This document shows positions 25,842 through 34,215 of a stretch of DNA of 64,000 nucleotides, one piece after another; the stretch's first letter is position 1, and each line of letters begins with the position of its first letter. The stretch lies in the NCBI RefSeq assembly GCF_014202315.1, contig NZ_JACHGN010000017.1, positions 124,001-188,000 of the forward strand, given 5' to 3'. A model generated the notes under the pieces. That model ran no database searches. It saw nothing but the letters and a program-made list of their open reading frames with translations, and had not been told where the DNA came from. Origin of the DNA: Thermocatellispora tengchongensis (GTDB taxonomy: Bacteria > Actinomycetota > Actinomycetes > Streptosporangiales > Streptosporangiaceae). Made by a program: the position numbers and the translations under genes.

Positions 25842-25880
25842 TCAGATGTGACCGACGCGCTCCAGCTTCTTGGGATTGAC
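25842..25880 (-). pseudogene. C-terminal scrap of a second ECF41 sigma factor
   Basis: The last ~13 codons read LVNPKKLERVGHI then stop. This matches the NPDKL end motif of ECF41 sigma factors; compare NPEKLSHV in the intact one at 19.9 kb. Nothing else of the gene survives. Upstream on this strand the sequence switches to a glycosidase fragment in another frame. Confidence 0.55.
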
Positions 25881-26105
25881 CAGTCTCCGCCGGCACGCAT
25901 GTAGCGGAACTTCACATCGCGGTAGAAATGGTCGGCGGGTCCCGACGCGTTCTCGGTCATGCCGTAAACCCAGCCCGAGGCCCTGTAGGTGGGGGAGCCG
26001 CCGGCGGGGGAGAAGTTCACAGTGATCGACTGGTCGTCGGCCTGGGCCGGCGGGGCGGTGATGAGGACGGACGAGGCGATGAGCGTGCCTGCGGCCAGAC
26101 AGCCT
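25880..26105 (-). pseudogene. N-terminal fragment of a secreted glycoside hydrolase
   Basis: The frame reads a signal-peptide end (GTLIASSVLITAPPAQA) followed by a mature start with SITVNFSPAGG, ASGWVYGMTENASGPADHF and VKFRYMRAGG. This is the opening of a secreted (GH39-like) glycosidase as seen in Streptomyces-type genomes. It breaks off after about 75 residues at the sigma scrap. The family is assigned by recall only. Confidence 0.45.
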
Positions 26106-26275
26106 GCAGTTCCTCGGCATGACGCAGGTGGCGGATGCCGGTCTCGACACCGGCGGCGGCACAGTAGCCCTGCCAGCGGTGGTGGGCGGCGTCGTACGAC
26201 AGCGGCCCCGCCGGCGCCGTTGATGCCGGCCCGGAACAACGGGCCTGAGGTGTAGCCGGCGGGTACGAGCACCCA
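26105..26275 (-). pseudogene. Tyrosine-recombinase C-terminal fragment
   Basis: Two frames joined by a single-base shift near 26200 give SGPLFRAGINGAGG, then LSYDAAHHRWQGYCAAAGV, then GIRHLRHAEELQA. The HxxR-type box (RHLRH) of integrases is recognisable. The final catalytic tyrosine is lost where the glycosidase fragment begins. It lies on the opposite strand to the N-terminal piece at 24.2 kb. Confidence 0.6.
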
Positions 26276-26504
26276 CCGGGAGCACCGGTACCCAGACCCG
26301 GATGGGACGGGACAAGTCCCTCAATCGGGATGGTGCCCGCGACGCTCCGTGTCGCAAACCGACATCAGCGCAGGTCAAAGGAATATTGCGTGGTGTCCTG
26401 GTCGACCTGGTGCCGCGCCGTTTCCATGGTTGTCGGAAGCGGCCCTCTCAACGGACGAACCTACGCCAGGCGGTGGTTTCCGGCGTACTGCCGGTGCCAT
26501 TGCT
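26276..26504. other. Non-coding stretch before PadR
   Basis: About 230 bp between the recombinase scrap and the PadR operators, with lower GC than the surroundings. The open frames here lack starts and ribosome sites. I see nothing recognisable. Confidence 0.35.
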
Positions 26505-26541
26505 CCACTACTCAGTGGTACCGTATAGTGGTACTCAGTAC
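26505..26541. promoter_or_regulatory. Probable PadR operators
   Basis: CCACT-ACTC-AGTGG at 26505-26518 and the 11-bp palindrome GTACTCAGTAC at 26531-26541 share TACTCAGT, repeated 23 bp apart (about two helical turns). They lie directly before the padR start region. Autorepression is likely. Confidence 0.55.
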
Positions 26542-26571
26542 TACAAAGTAGCAGGATCGATGAGGGCCACG

Positions 26572-26898
26572 ATGGACGACCTGACGGAGATGCTCAAGGG
26601 CACGCTAGAGGGCTGCGTGCTGGAGATCATCGGCGGCGAGGAGACGTACGGGTACGCCATCACGCGCCGGCTGAACGAACTCGGCTTCGCCGACGTCGTC
26701 GAGGGGACGGTTTACACCATCCTGCTGCGGCTGGAGAAGAAAGGGCTCGTCCAGGTGACGAAACGACCGTCCGCGCAGGGCCCGCCGCGCAAGTTCTATG
26801 CGCTCAACGACGCGGGACGCGAAGAACTCGCGATGTTCTGGGCGAAATGGGAGTACGTCTCATCACGGATCGACAAGCTCAAGGAGGGCGGCCGATGA
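26572..26898 (+). CDS. PadR-family transcriptional regulator
   Basis: 108 aa from ATG 26572 (GAGGG five bases upstream); ATG 26560 is an alternative. Winged helix with the PadR signature: LKGTLEGCVLEIIGGEETYGYAITRRL, then VEGTVYTILLRLEKKGLV and PPRKFYALNDAGREEL. Length matches the short PadR subfamily-1 members. It overlaps the next gene in ATGA. PadR proteins next to DUF1048 genes and DrrAB-type ABC genes usually repress that exporter. Confidence 0.9.
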   Translation: MDDLTEMLKGTLEGCVLEIIGGEETYGYAITRRLNELGFADVVEGTVYTILLRLEKKGLVQVTKRPSAQGPPRKFYALNDAGREELAMFWAKWEYVSSRIDKLKEGGR

Positions 26899-27251
26899 GC
26901 TTCTGGGAGACCATCACAGGCAGCGATCTCACCAGGGAATGGAAGGCGTTCGAAGTCCGGGCCGCGGCACTGCCGGCCGACTACCGGGCGGCGTGGGAAG
27001 AGATCAAGGGTCATCTTTTTCCCTACGCGGACTTCACCGGCCGCAACCTGATGCCGATTCTCGACAATGCTCTGGGGCTGCTCGAAGAGACGGCGGCCGA
27101 AGGGCAGAGCATTCACGAGGTGCTGGGTGACGACATCGGGGGCTTCTGTACGGCGCTGGCCGGCGGAGCAGGGGCTCGGAACTTTCGCGACCGGTGGCGC
27201 GAGCAGTTGAACAGGAACGTCGCGAGGAAACTGGGCCGGCTGGGAGGCTGA
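26895..27251 (+). CDS. DUF1048-family protein
   Basis: 118 aa. All-helical DUF1048-type sequence (LTREWKAFEVRAAALPADYRAAWEEIKGHLF, then GDDIGGFC). No TM helix. DUF1048 proteins have no known activity but accompany PadR regulators of exporters. It overlaps PadR by four bases. Confidence 0.8.
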   Translation: MSFWETITGSDLTREWKAFEVRAAALPADYRAAWEEIKGHLFPYADFTGRNLMPILDNALGLLEETAAEGQSIHEVLGDDIGGFCTALAGGAGARNFRDRWREQLNRNVARKLGRLGG

Positions 27252-27252
27252 C

Positions 27253-27579
27253 GTGGGCATCCGGGACATCATCGAGGGCAAGAAGCAGTGGCGGGCGCAC
27301 ATGGCGCGGGTGAAGGCGCTCCCGCCGGACTATCAGATCGTCTACAAGGAGATGCAGAAGTACCTCTTCAAGGTTGGACCGATCGACCTGCTTGACGGGT
27401 CACTGCTGCCAGGCATCGTCGATTTCTTCGAGGAGGGTGTCGCGACCGGCAAGGGAGTCCTGGAACTCATCGGCAACGACGTCGCCGCCTTCTGCGACGG
27501 CCTGATCAAGGACTCGCCCACCTTCGCGGCCATCTACCAGGAGTCCATCAGCGGGAAACCCGGCACCGCCGAGAAGTAA
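27253..27579 (+). CDS. DUF1048-family protein, second copy
   Basis: 108 aa from GTG 27253, one base after the stop of the first copy. It shares the same plan (IIEGKKQWRAHMARVKALPPDYQIVYKEMQKYLF, then GNDVAAFC) at moderate identity, so the pair is an old tandem duplication. They may form a heteromer. Confidence 0.8.
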   Translation: MGIRDIIEGKKQWRAHMARVKALPPDYQIVYKEMQKYLFKVGPIDLLDGSLLPGIVDFFEEGVATGKGVLELIGNDVAAFCDGLIKDSPTFAAIYQESISGKPGTAEK

Positions 27580-28145
27580 CACCCGTCAACCCAAGGCACC
27601 GGGGGGCGCCTTGACCATCGGGACGTCGTTGTCGTGCCGCCCGGACGCCCCTGGCGAGCTGAGCAGCTTGTAGGCGCGCCTGCGGGTGAAAACGGAGTTC
27701 CTCGAGGACAGCGAGCCGGGCGGCTCAACGTGTAGGTACTGCCCGCGACTGTTGCGGGCCGGCGTGCATCTGGCGGCCCTGATCGGCCGCAGGCACTGGA
27801 TCGGGCCAACGCCGAGCTGAGCAAGTCGTGCCCGCCAATCGACCTGACGCAGGTCAAACTCCAACATCTCGAAGCGCTCGTAGACCTCGAGCAGCCCGAC
27901 GGCCACCTGCGTGTCTTCTGCGATCAGGCGCTTGAACGGGCCCCCGGGAGGGTGCTGGAACACCCGCCGAGGCCGCGCCCGCGACAGCAGAGCGCGTCGG
28001 GGGAGGACCCGGTGGAGTTCGCCGAGGCGTTTCTTGCGAACTACCCGCAGGGTCAGTGAATCCGCCGGGAGCGAAAACGGCCGACCAACGCCATCAATCG
28101 CGTCACGAGCGACAAGCCATGACGAAACAGAGAACGGATATCTGA
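27580..28145. other. Degraded stretch between DUF1048 genes and the ABC exporter
   Basis: About 560 bp. A plus-strand frame (about 27805-28059) has coding-like composition (DLTQVKLQHLEALVDLEQPDGHLRVFCDQALE, ending EAFLANYPQG then stop) but no proper start, and its upstream part lies in another frame. I do not recognise the family. It seems to be a frameshifted gene remnant inserted in a formerly tighter operon. Confidence 0.4.
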
Positions 28146-28925
28146 ATGACAGCCACTAAGGCCCGAGGGCCTGTGATCCATGTGCAGGGCCTGGAGAAGT
28201 CGTACAAGGAGCTGCGTGTGCTGCGCGGTGTGGACTTCGACGTGGCGCGGGGCAGTATTTTCGCCCTGCTCGGCTCGAACGGGGCGGGCAAGACCACGGT
28301 CGTGAAGATCCTGTCCACGCTGCTCAAGGCCGACGCGGGCACGGCCGGCGTCAACGGCTTCGACGTCGCCACGCAGGCCGCGGCCGTACGCGAGTCCATC
28401 AGCCTCACCGGACAGTTCGCCGCCGTCGACGAGATCCTCAGCGGGCGCGAGAACCTTGCGCTGATCGCCCGGTTACGGCACCTCAAGAACCCGGGCAAGA
28501 TCGCCGACGACCTGCTCGCCCGGTTCTCCCTGACCGACGCCGGCGCCCGGAAGGTGTCCACGTACTCGGGAGGCATGCGCCGCCGCCTCGACATCGCGAT
28601 GAGCCTCATCGGCAACCCGCCGGTCATCTTCCTCGACGAGCCGACGACCGGGCTTGACCCCCAGGCGCGCATCGAGGTGTGGCAGGCCGTCAAGGAACTC
28701 GCCGCCCAGGGCACGACGGTGCTGCTCACGACGCAGTACCTGGACGAGGCCGAACAGCTCGCCGACCGGATCGCGATCCTCCACGAGGGCCGAATCCTCG
28801 TCAACGGAACCCTCGCCGAACTCAAGCAGCTGCTCCCTCCCGCCAAGGTCGAATACGTCGAGAAGCAGCCGACCCTGGAGGACGTCTTCCTCACCCTCGT
28901 CGGCGACAACGGCAAGAACGCGTAA
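28146..28925 (+). CDS. DrrA-type ABC exporter ATPase
   Basis: 259 aa. Walker A GSNGAGKTT near 44, signature YSGGMRRRL near 143, and Walker B VIFLDEPTTGLD near 163. The C-terminal tail is shorter than in DrrA (about 330 aa) but retains PTLEDVFLTLVG, the normal end of this type. It is probably a drug or lipid exporter ATPase repressed by the upstream PadR. The permease starts 10 bp on. Confidence 0.92.
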   Translation: MTATKARGPVIHVQGLEKSYKELRVLRGVDFDVARGSIFALLGSNGAGKTTVVKILSTLLKADAGTAGVNGFDVATQAAAVRESISLTGQFAAVDEILSGRENLALIARLRHLKNPGKIADDLLARFSLTDAGARKVSTYSGGMRRRLDIAMSLIGNPPVIFLDEPTTGLDPQARIEVWQAVKELAAQGTTVLLTTQYLDEAEQLADRIAILHEGRILVNGTLAELKQLLPPAKVEYVEKQPTLEDVFLTLVGDNGKNA

Positions 28926-28934
28926 GGAACCACG

Positions 28935-29696
28935 ATGACCAAGCACTTCTTCGGCGACACCACCGCCTTGCTGGGACGCTCCCTGCGCCACATCACCCGC
29001 AGCCCGGACACCATCATCACGACCGCGGTCATGCCGATCGCCATGATGCTGATGTTCGTCTACGTGTTCGGCGGCGCGATCAACGTAGGGGGAGCTTCGT
29101 ATGTGAATTACATGCTGCCCGGCATCCTGCTCATCACGATCGCCTCGGGCATCGCCTACACCGCGTTCCGGCTCTTCATGGACATGAAGACCGGCATCTT
29201 CGAGCGCTTCCAGTCCATGCCGATCGCACGGTCGTCGGTGCTGTGGGCGCACGTGCTGACCTCGCTGGTCGCCAACCTCGTCTCGCTCGTGGTCGTCGTG
29301 CTCGTCGCCCTGCTGATGGGCTTTCGCTCGGGGGCCGAACTGGCGGCCTGGCTTTCCGTCGCCGGCATCCTGATCCTGTTCACCCTGGCATTGACGTGGA
29401 TCGCCGTCATCCCCGGCCTGACCGCCAAGACCATGGAAGGCGCGAGCGCGTTCTCCTACCCGCTCATCTTCCTGCCCTTCCTCAGCTCGGCCTTCGTGCC
29501 CACCGCCACCATGCCCGGCCCGCTGCGCGCCTTCGCCGAGCACCAGCCGGTGACCTCCATCGTCAACGCCATCCGCGCCCTGTTCACCGAGCAGCCGGTC
29601 GGCACCGACCTCTGGATCGCCCTGGCCTGGTGTGTGGGAATCCTCATCGTCGCCTACGTCTTCGCCATGACCGCCTACCGCCGCAAGATCTCCTAG
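28935..29696 (+). CDS. DrrB-type ABC-2 permease
   Basis: 253 aa with six TM segments of the ABC-2 family (ITTAVMPIAMMLMFVYVFGGAI first, VLWAHVLTSLVANLVSLVVVVLVALLMGF mid, KTMEGASAFSYPLIFLPFLSSAFVP near the conserved loop). It is paired with the ATPase in one transcript. Substrate unknown; family members export anthracyclines and lipids. Confidence 0.92.
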   Translation: MTKHFFGDTTALLGRSLRHITRSPDTIITTAVMPIAMMLMFVYVFGGAINVGGASYVNYMLPGILLITIASGIAYTAFRLFMDMKTGIFERFQSMPIARSSVLWAHVLTSLVANLVSLVVVVLVALLMGFRSGAELAAWLSVAGILILFTLALTWIAVIPGLTAKTMEGASAFSYPLIFLPFLSSAFVPTATMPGPLRAFAEHQPVTSIVNAIRALFTEQPVGTDLWIALAWCVGILIVAYVFAMTAYRRKIS

Positions 29697-30020
29697 CTAC
29701 CTGCACGGTTTCCTCACCGGCTCTCCGAACTGGACCGGCCGCTCTCACCTCGCGCTCTCTGACATCGACCCGGCAACCGGACGGCCCGAGCCCGGCCTAG
29801 CCCGTGCTGACCCACTGGATCGTGCTCAACGAGGAATGCAGATCTGCGGCCCTCGTCCTTCTCAGACCCTTCTTGATTGTCGATGCGGCGGATCCGGACA
29901 CCCGGTGGGGCGGTCGGCTGATCCTTTTCACGCCTCGGGTCCCTCGGGTCCGAGGTCATGTGGTCGCAGAACGCGGGACGAATACACGAGAGAACAAGAG
30001 CGTCGTGGCCCCGGCCTTTC
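29697..30020. other. Intergenic stretch
   Basis: About 320 bp between the convergent permease and oxidoreductase genes. Several short frames are open, but none has a ribosome site or a familiar sequence. No clear terminator hairpin was found. Confidence 0.35.
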
Positions 30021-30980
30021 CTAGAGGTCGATGACGACCTTTCCGTGCACGTGGCGCCCCGCCTGAAGCTCGACCGCGGCGCGGATCTGCTCGACCGGAA
30101 AGGTTGCCGCGATCGGCACCCGGAGGCGGCCCGCCGCAACCAGGCCGGCGATCTCCGCCAGGGCGCTCTGGGGTGCGTTGGCGCCGTTCGCCGGCGTGAT
30201 CCCGTCGATCTGGGCGGCAATGGTGGTGATGCGCTCGTCGGGTACGCCAAGGTCGCGTGCCGCCTGCGCCGTGTCCGTCCCGTGCAGGTCCATGGCCGCA
30301 GTGACGCCGGCGGGAGCCAGCGCACGGACCCGGTCGGCCAGGCCATCGCCATAGGCGACCGGCTCGGCCCCCAGGGCGCGCAGGGCATCGGCCGAGGTTG
30401 CCGACCCCGTCCCGATCACTCGCGCGCCCGCGAGGCGCGCGAGCTGGACGGCGAACACGCCTACCCCGCCTCCCGCGCCGCCGATGAGCACCGTGTCGCC
30501 CGCGCCCGGGTTGACCACGGCCAGAGCTGCGGCCGCCGTGCGGCCCGCGATGGTGAGGGTGGCAGCGGTGCGGTCGTCGACGCCGTCAGGGGTACGGTGC
30601 GCCTCGCCGCCCGCCACGATGGTCCCCGCCTCGTCCACGACGACGTAGTCGGCGACCGCGCGGGACAGGGCGCCGCCGAACACCCGGTCACCGGCCACGA
30701 ACTGGCGCACGCCGTCACCGACCTGATCCACGACCCCGGCATAGTCGGTGCCGAACCCGCACGGCAGGCTCAAGCCGAATCGCGCGGCGGTCTGTGCGTC
30801 AGAGGTCATGAACCAGTCCATCGGGTTCAGGCCGGCCGCGGTGACCCGCACGCGGATCTGTCCCGAGCCGGCCTGCGGCACGGGTACCTCGCGGATGCTC
30901 AGGGCCTCCGGTCCGCCGAACGACTCGAACTGGACCGCCCGGCTCGTGGTCGCCGGCGTGTTGGGGCTTGGTTCTTTCAT
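30021..30980 (-). CDS. NADP-dependent quinone-oxidoreductase-like protein
   Basis: 319 aa from ATG 30980 (AGGAGACAGGTGAG upstream). Medium-chain dehydrogenase fold: GroES-like part to about residue 130, then a Rossmann domain with GGAGGGVGVFAVQLA. The zinc-binding cysteines of alcohol dehydrogenases are absent, so it belongs to the zinc-free QOR/zeta-crystallin branch. It should reduce quinones or enones with NADPH. It is divergent from a TetR gene with a perfect operator between them. Confidence 0.88.
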   Translation of the reverse strand: MKEPSPNTPATTSRAVQFESFGGPEALSIREVPVPQAGSGQIRVRVTAAGLNPMDWFMTSDAQTAARFGLSLPCGFGTDYAGVVDQVGDGVRQFVAGDRVFGGALSRAVADYVVVDEAGTIVAGGEAHRTPDGVDDRTAATLTIAGRTAAAALAVVNPGAGDTVLIGGAGGGVGVFAVQLARLAGARVIGTGSATSADALRALGAEPVAYGDGLADRVRALAPAGVTAAMDLHGTDTAQAARDLGVPDERITTIAAQIDGITPANGANAPQSALAEIAGLVAAGRLRVPIAATFPVEQIRAAVELQAGRHVHGKVVIDL

Positions 30981-31014
30981 GCTCACCTGTCTCCTGGAGC
31001 AGCTCGTGAGACGT

Positions 31015-31034
31015 AAACGGACTATGCTCCGTTT
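31015..31034. promoter_or_regulatory. TetR operator
   Basis: AAACGGACTATGCTCCGTTT: perfect 7-bp arms with a 6-bp spacer, centred between the oxidoreductase and TetR genes. A third half-site (TCCGTTT) lies at 31068-31074, at the TetR start. It probably represses both genes. Confidence 0.7.
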
Positions 31035-31073
31035 GTATGACCTCAACCTAGCACAAGTGGAGCGTGATCCGTT

Positions 31074-31676
31074 TTGGCCGCCGCAGAGACCCGTAGACCG
31101 CGGGCGGACGCGACCCGCAACCGCCAACAGCTGCTGGACGTGGCGACCCGCATGTTCGCTTCGGCCGAGACCGAGCCGTCGATGCGCGCGATCGCCAACG
31201 AAGCCGGGGTCGGCATCGCCACTCTCTACCGGCACTTCCCCACCCGCGAGTCGCTGGTCGACGCGGTCTACCGGGACCAGGTCTCGCGGCTCACCGCCGG
31301 CGCCCGTGAGCTACTCGCCCAGCTCGACCCGCCCGCGGCGCTGCGACGCTGGATGGACCTGTTCGGGGAGTGGATCGCGACCAAGAACGGGATGCTCGAC
31401 ACGCTGCTCGCGATGGTCGAATCGGGTGAGATCGCCCATGCCCACACCCGGACCGAGCTGCTGGCGGCCATCGAGGACATCCTTGAGGCCGGCCGCACGA
31501 GCGGGGAACTCCGCGCCGACGTCCCCGCCGAAGACATCGCTGCCGCTCTCATCGGCATCTTCACCGTGGCCGGCTCGCCCGAGCACGAAGCGATGGCGGC
31601 TCGCCTGCTGAACCTCCTGATGGACGGACTCCGGTCCTCCCCATGCGGGCAACCGAGGGCGGCTGAGCGAGAGTGA
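31074..31676 (+). CDS. TetR-family transcriptional regulator
   Basis: 200 aa from TTG 31074, preceded by GTGGAGCG. HTH at residues about 16-60 (RNRQQLLDVATRMFASAETEPSMRAIANEAGVGIATLYRHFPTRESLV). The C-terminal part resembles the TetR_C_33 type seen beside SDR and quinone-reductase genes. The half operator at its own start supports autorepression. Confidence 0.88.
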   Translation: MAAAETRRPRADATRNRQQLLDVATRMFASAETEPSMRAIANEAGVGIATLYRHFPTRESLVDAVYRDQVSRLTAGARELLAQLDPPAALRRWMDLFGEWIATKNGMLDTLLAMVESGEIAHAHTRTELLAAIEDILEAGRTSGELRADVPAEDIAAALIGIFTVAGSPEHEAMAARLLNLLMDGLRSSPCGQPRAAERE

Positions 31677-31798
31677 AGAGGCAGCCGCGGAGATAGAGCG
31701 AGGGTGTCCATGCTCGGGTTGTGACGACCGAGCCGGACACCTTCGCAACCGCGCTGTACGTGAAGCCGGCGGAGATATCCCCGGCGCGATGAGGTCTG

Positions 31799-32707
31799 TC
31801 AAACCGGGATCGACGACACCGAGGAGAGCAGCCCGTCGATTTCCTGCGGGCTTGGCGGCGCCGCGCCCTCCCGGGTGCACACCACGGCCGCCGCCGCGCA
31901 TCCGCGGCGCAACGCGTCGCGGACCCGATCCACGGTGAACTCGCCGTCGCCGAGAACCGCGAGATAGGCCGCGGTGAAGGTGTCGCCCGCGCCGACCGTG
32001 TCGACGAGATCGACGACGGGAGCGGGGCAGGTGATCACCGTGTCACCGAGGATCGCCGTCGCGCCGTCGCCGCCCTGGGTCACCACGACCAGGCGCTCTC
32101 CAGGCCACGCCGCCCAGCGTGTCGCCGCGTCCAGGTCCGGCTCGCCGGGATACAGCCAGGCCAGATCCTCCGCGCTGACCTTGACCAGCCGCGAGAGCCG
32201 TACGCACTCCTCGACCAGCTTCAGCGCGGGCTCCCGGTCGCCGATGAGCGAGGGGCGGATATTGGGGTCGTAGGAGACGACGACCCCCGACTGGGCCGCC
32301 GCCTGCATCACCTCCCGGACATGCGCGGCCCCGGGCCCGGCGAGCGTGGCCAGCGATCCGGTGTGCAGGCAGGTGACGCCGTCGAGCGAGACCGGGCCGG
32401 AAAAGCGCCAGTCGAACCGGAAGTCGTAGGACGCAGAGCCGTCGGCGCCGATCCTGGCGAAGGCCAGGCTGGTCGCGCCGCCGGGGACGAGATCGCCGTG
32501 CCCGACGCCGTGCCGGCCGAGATGGTCACGGAGCAGTTCACCGAAGAAGTCGCCGCCGATCTCGCTGGCGAATCTGACCGGTTGCCCGAGCGTGGCCAGT
32601 GCCACCGCGACGTTGAGCGGGCTGCCTCCCGGGACGGCGCTGAACCGCCATGCGCCGGGCGAGCCGATCAGGTCGACGATGCTCTCGCCGATCACCAGGA
32701 ACGTCAT
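31799..32707 (-). CDS. Fructokinase-like PfkB sugar kinase
   Basis: 302 aa from ATG 32707 (GGGAGGGC upstream). PfkB signatures: GGSPLNVAVALATLG near 27-41, and the catalytic motif DTVGAGDTFTAAYLA near 248-262 with its Asp. It phosphorylates a hexose with ATP; fructose is favoured by context, as the divergent operon encodes a sugar importer and inulin-type glycosidases. A LacI-type palindrome lies 35 bp upstream. Confidence 0.85.
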   Translation of the reverse strand: MTFLVIGESIVDLIGSPGAWRFSAVPGGSPLNVAVALATLGQPVRFASEIGGDFFGELLRDHLGRHGVGHGDLVPGGATSLAFARIGADGSASYDFRFDWRFSGPVSLDGVTCLHTGSLATLAGPGAAHVREVMQAAAQSGVVVSYDPNIRPSLIGDREPALKLVEECVRLSRLVKVSAEDLAWLYPGEPDLDAATRWAAWPGERLVVVTQGGDGATAILGDTVITCPAPVVDLVDTVGAGDTFTAAYLAVLGDGEFTVDRVRDALRRGCAAAAVVCTREGAAPPSPQEIDGLLSSVSSIPV

Positions 32708-32741
32708 GTGCCCTCCCTCGTGCCGGCGACATGGTGACACG

Positions 32742-32759
32742 TGCTGAATCGATTCTGCA
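32742..32759. promoter_or_regulatory. LacI-type operator before the fructokinase
   Basis: TGCTGAATCGATTCTGCA has a perfect GAATCGATTC core and near-perfect outer arms. Nearly the same sequence (TGCTGAATCGTTTC) lies before the LacI gene at 40.9 kb, so that regulator is the likely ligand. Confidence 0.6.
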
Positions 32760-32834
32760 AGACCGCGGGCGGGTTCCAGGGAAATTACGACAAGGTTTCC
32801 GACGCCCTCTTGACCGGGCCCGACACGGAGGCTT

Positions 32835-32850
32835 ACGTTTGCGCAAACGT
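32835..32850. promoter_or_regulatory. LacI-type operator before the sugar ABC operon
   Basis: Perfect 16-bp palindrome ACGTTTGCGCAAACGT, 60 bp upstream of the binding-protein gene. The central CG and TTGCGCAA core are typical LacI/GalR sites. Confidence 0.7.
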
Positions 32851-32910
32851 TTTTGCTCAGCGGCGGTTGGGGTGCACCGCATGAGCCCCGGGCTGACGGG
32901 AGAGAGCACC

Positions 32911-34215
32911 ATGTCTCACAACTCAGGCCTGTCCCGACGCGACCTGTTGAAGTGGACGGGCGTGTCGGGTCTGGCGGTAATGGCCACCGCATGCGGCGCC
33001 GGCGGTACGACGAGCGGATCGGGCGCGGGCGGCGCCAAGGCACTCAGCGTTCTGGTCGAGGCGGGTGGCAAGGCGGAGCTGACGAAGATCGCCGAGGCGT
33101 TCACCGAGAAGACCGGCGCGAAGGTGACGTTCATCGAGCTGCCGTACGACGGCCTGTTCAACCGGCTGTCCAGCGAGCTTTCCTCCGGCACCCTCAGCTT
33201 CGACGTGGCGGCGCTGGACGCGATCTGGCTGACCGCGTTCGCCGGGGCCGTACGCCCCCTGACCGAGCTGTTCACCGCGGACGTGAAGGCCGACCTGTTC
33301 CCCGCCCTGGTGACCGAGGCACAGGTCGGCGGGCAGTTCGTCGGCATGCCGGTGTGGACGAACGCCGAAATCCTCTTCTACCGCAAGGACCTGTTCGAGG
33401 ACGCCGGCGAGCAGGCCGCCTTCAAGAAGAAACACGGCTACGAGCTCGCCCCGCCCACGACCTGGGAGCAGTTCAACGACGCGGCGGCGTTCTTCACCCG
33501 CGACGGCAAGCTGTACGGCACCGACGTCAAAGGCGCGGTCGAGACCGAATTCCTCGCGCACGTGCTGCAGGCCGGGTCACCGGGCGTGGTCCTGGACGCC
33601 ACCGGCCAGGTCATCATCGACAACGAGCAGCACCTGAAGGCGCTGACGTTCTACAGCGACCTCGACAACAAGCTCAAGGTGAGCCCGCCCGGTGCCGAGC
33701 AGCTCGACTGGGCGGGTGCGCAGAACCTGTTCAACCAGGGCAAGACGGCGATGATGCGGTTCTGGGCGCACGCGTTCCCGCTCATCCCGAAGGACTCCCC
33801 GGTGCACGGCAAGGTCGGCGTCGCCCCCATGATCGGCGGAGCGGCGGGCGTGGCGGGCATCCCCGGCCCCTGGTACCTGTCGGTGCCCAAGGCCACCAAG
33901 CAGGCCGACCTGGCCACCGAGTTCGTCAAGTTCGCCTACGACAACAACGCGATGGCGATCGAGTCCTCGCTCGGGCTGGCCGCGCGGAAGTCGGCATTCG
34001 AGCAGTACGCCGACAAGCCCGGCTACGAGCACTTCGAGCCGCTGCTGGAGACCCTCAACGCGACGGCCACCAAGCCGCGCCCCGCGACGGCCAAATGGCA
34101 GCAGATCGTGGACACCGTGCTGATCCCGACACTGCAGCAGTCGCTCACCCCGGACGCCGACTACGCGGCCCTGCTGGCCGCCGCCAAGGGCAAGGTCCAG
34201 AGCCTTGCCCAGTAG
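32911..34215 (+). CDS. Sugar ABC transporter substrate-binding lipoprotein
   Basis: 434 aa. ATG 32911 with GGGAGAG upstream. The N-terminus is a Tat lipoprotein signal: SRRDLLKW, then a hydrophobic stretch and a lipobox ending at ATAC. The mature part has the family-1 binding-protein fold (LSVLVEAGGKAELTKIAEAFTEKTGAKVTFIELPYDGL). First gene of the importer operon. Given the neighbours, a fructan-derived oligosaccharide or difructose anhydride is the expected ligand. Confidence 0.9.
   Translation: MSHNSGLSRRDLLKWTGVSGLAVMATACGAGGTTSGSGAGGAKALSVLVEAGGKAELTKIAEAFTEKTGAKVTFIELPYDGLFNRLSSELSSGTLSFDVAALDAIWLTAFAGAVRPLTELFTADVKADLFPALVTEAQVGGQFVGMPVWTNAEILFYRKDLFEDAGEQAAFKKKHGYELAPPTTWEQFNDAAAFFTRDGKLYGTDVKGAVETEFLAHVLQAGSPGVVLDATGQVIIDNEQHLKALTFYSDLDNKLKVSPPGAEQLDWAGAQNLFNQGKTAMMRFWAHAFPLIPKDSPVHGKVGVAPMIGGAAGVAGIPGPWYLSVPKATKQADLATEFVKFAYDNNAMAIESSLGLAARKSAFEQYADKPGYEHFEPLLETLNATATKPRPATAKWQQIVDTVLIPTLQQSLTPDADYAALLAAAKGKVQSLAQ

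Noticed and set aside
27586-27963. Minus-strand 125-codon frame
   Set aside because: No ribosome site or recognisable fold; the better coding signal in this stretch is on the plus strand and broken.
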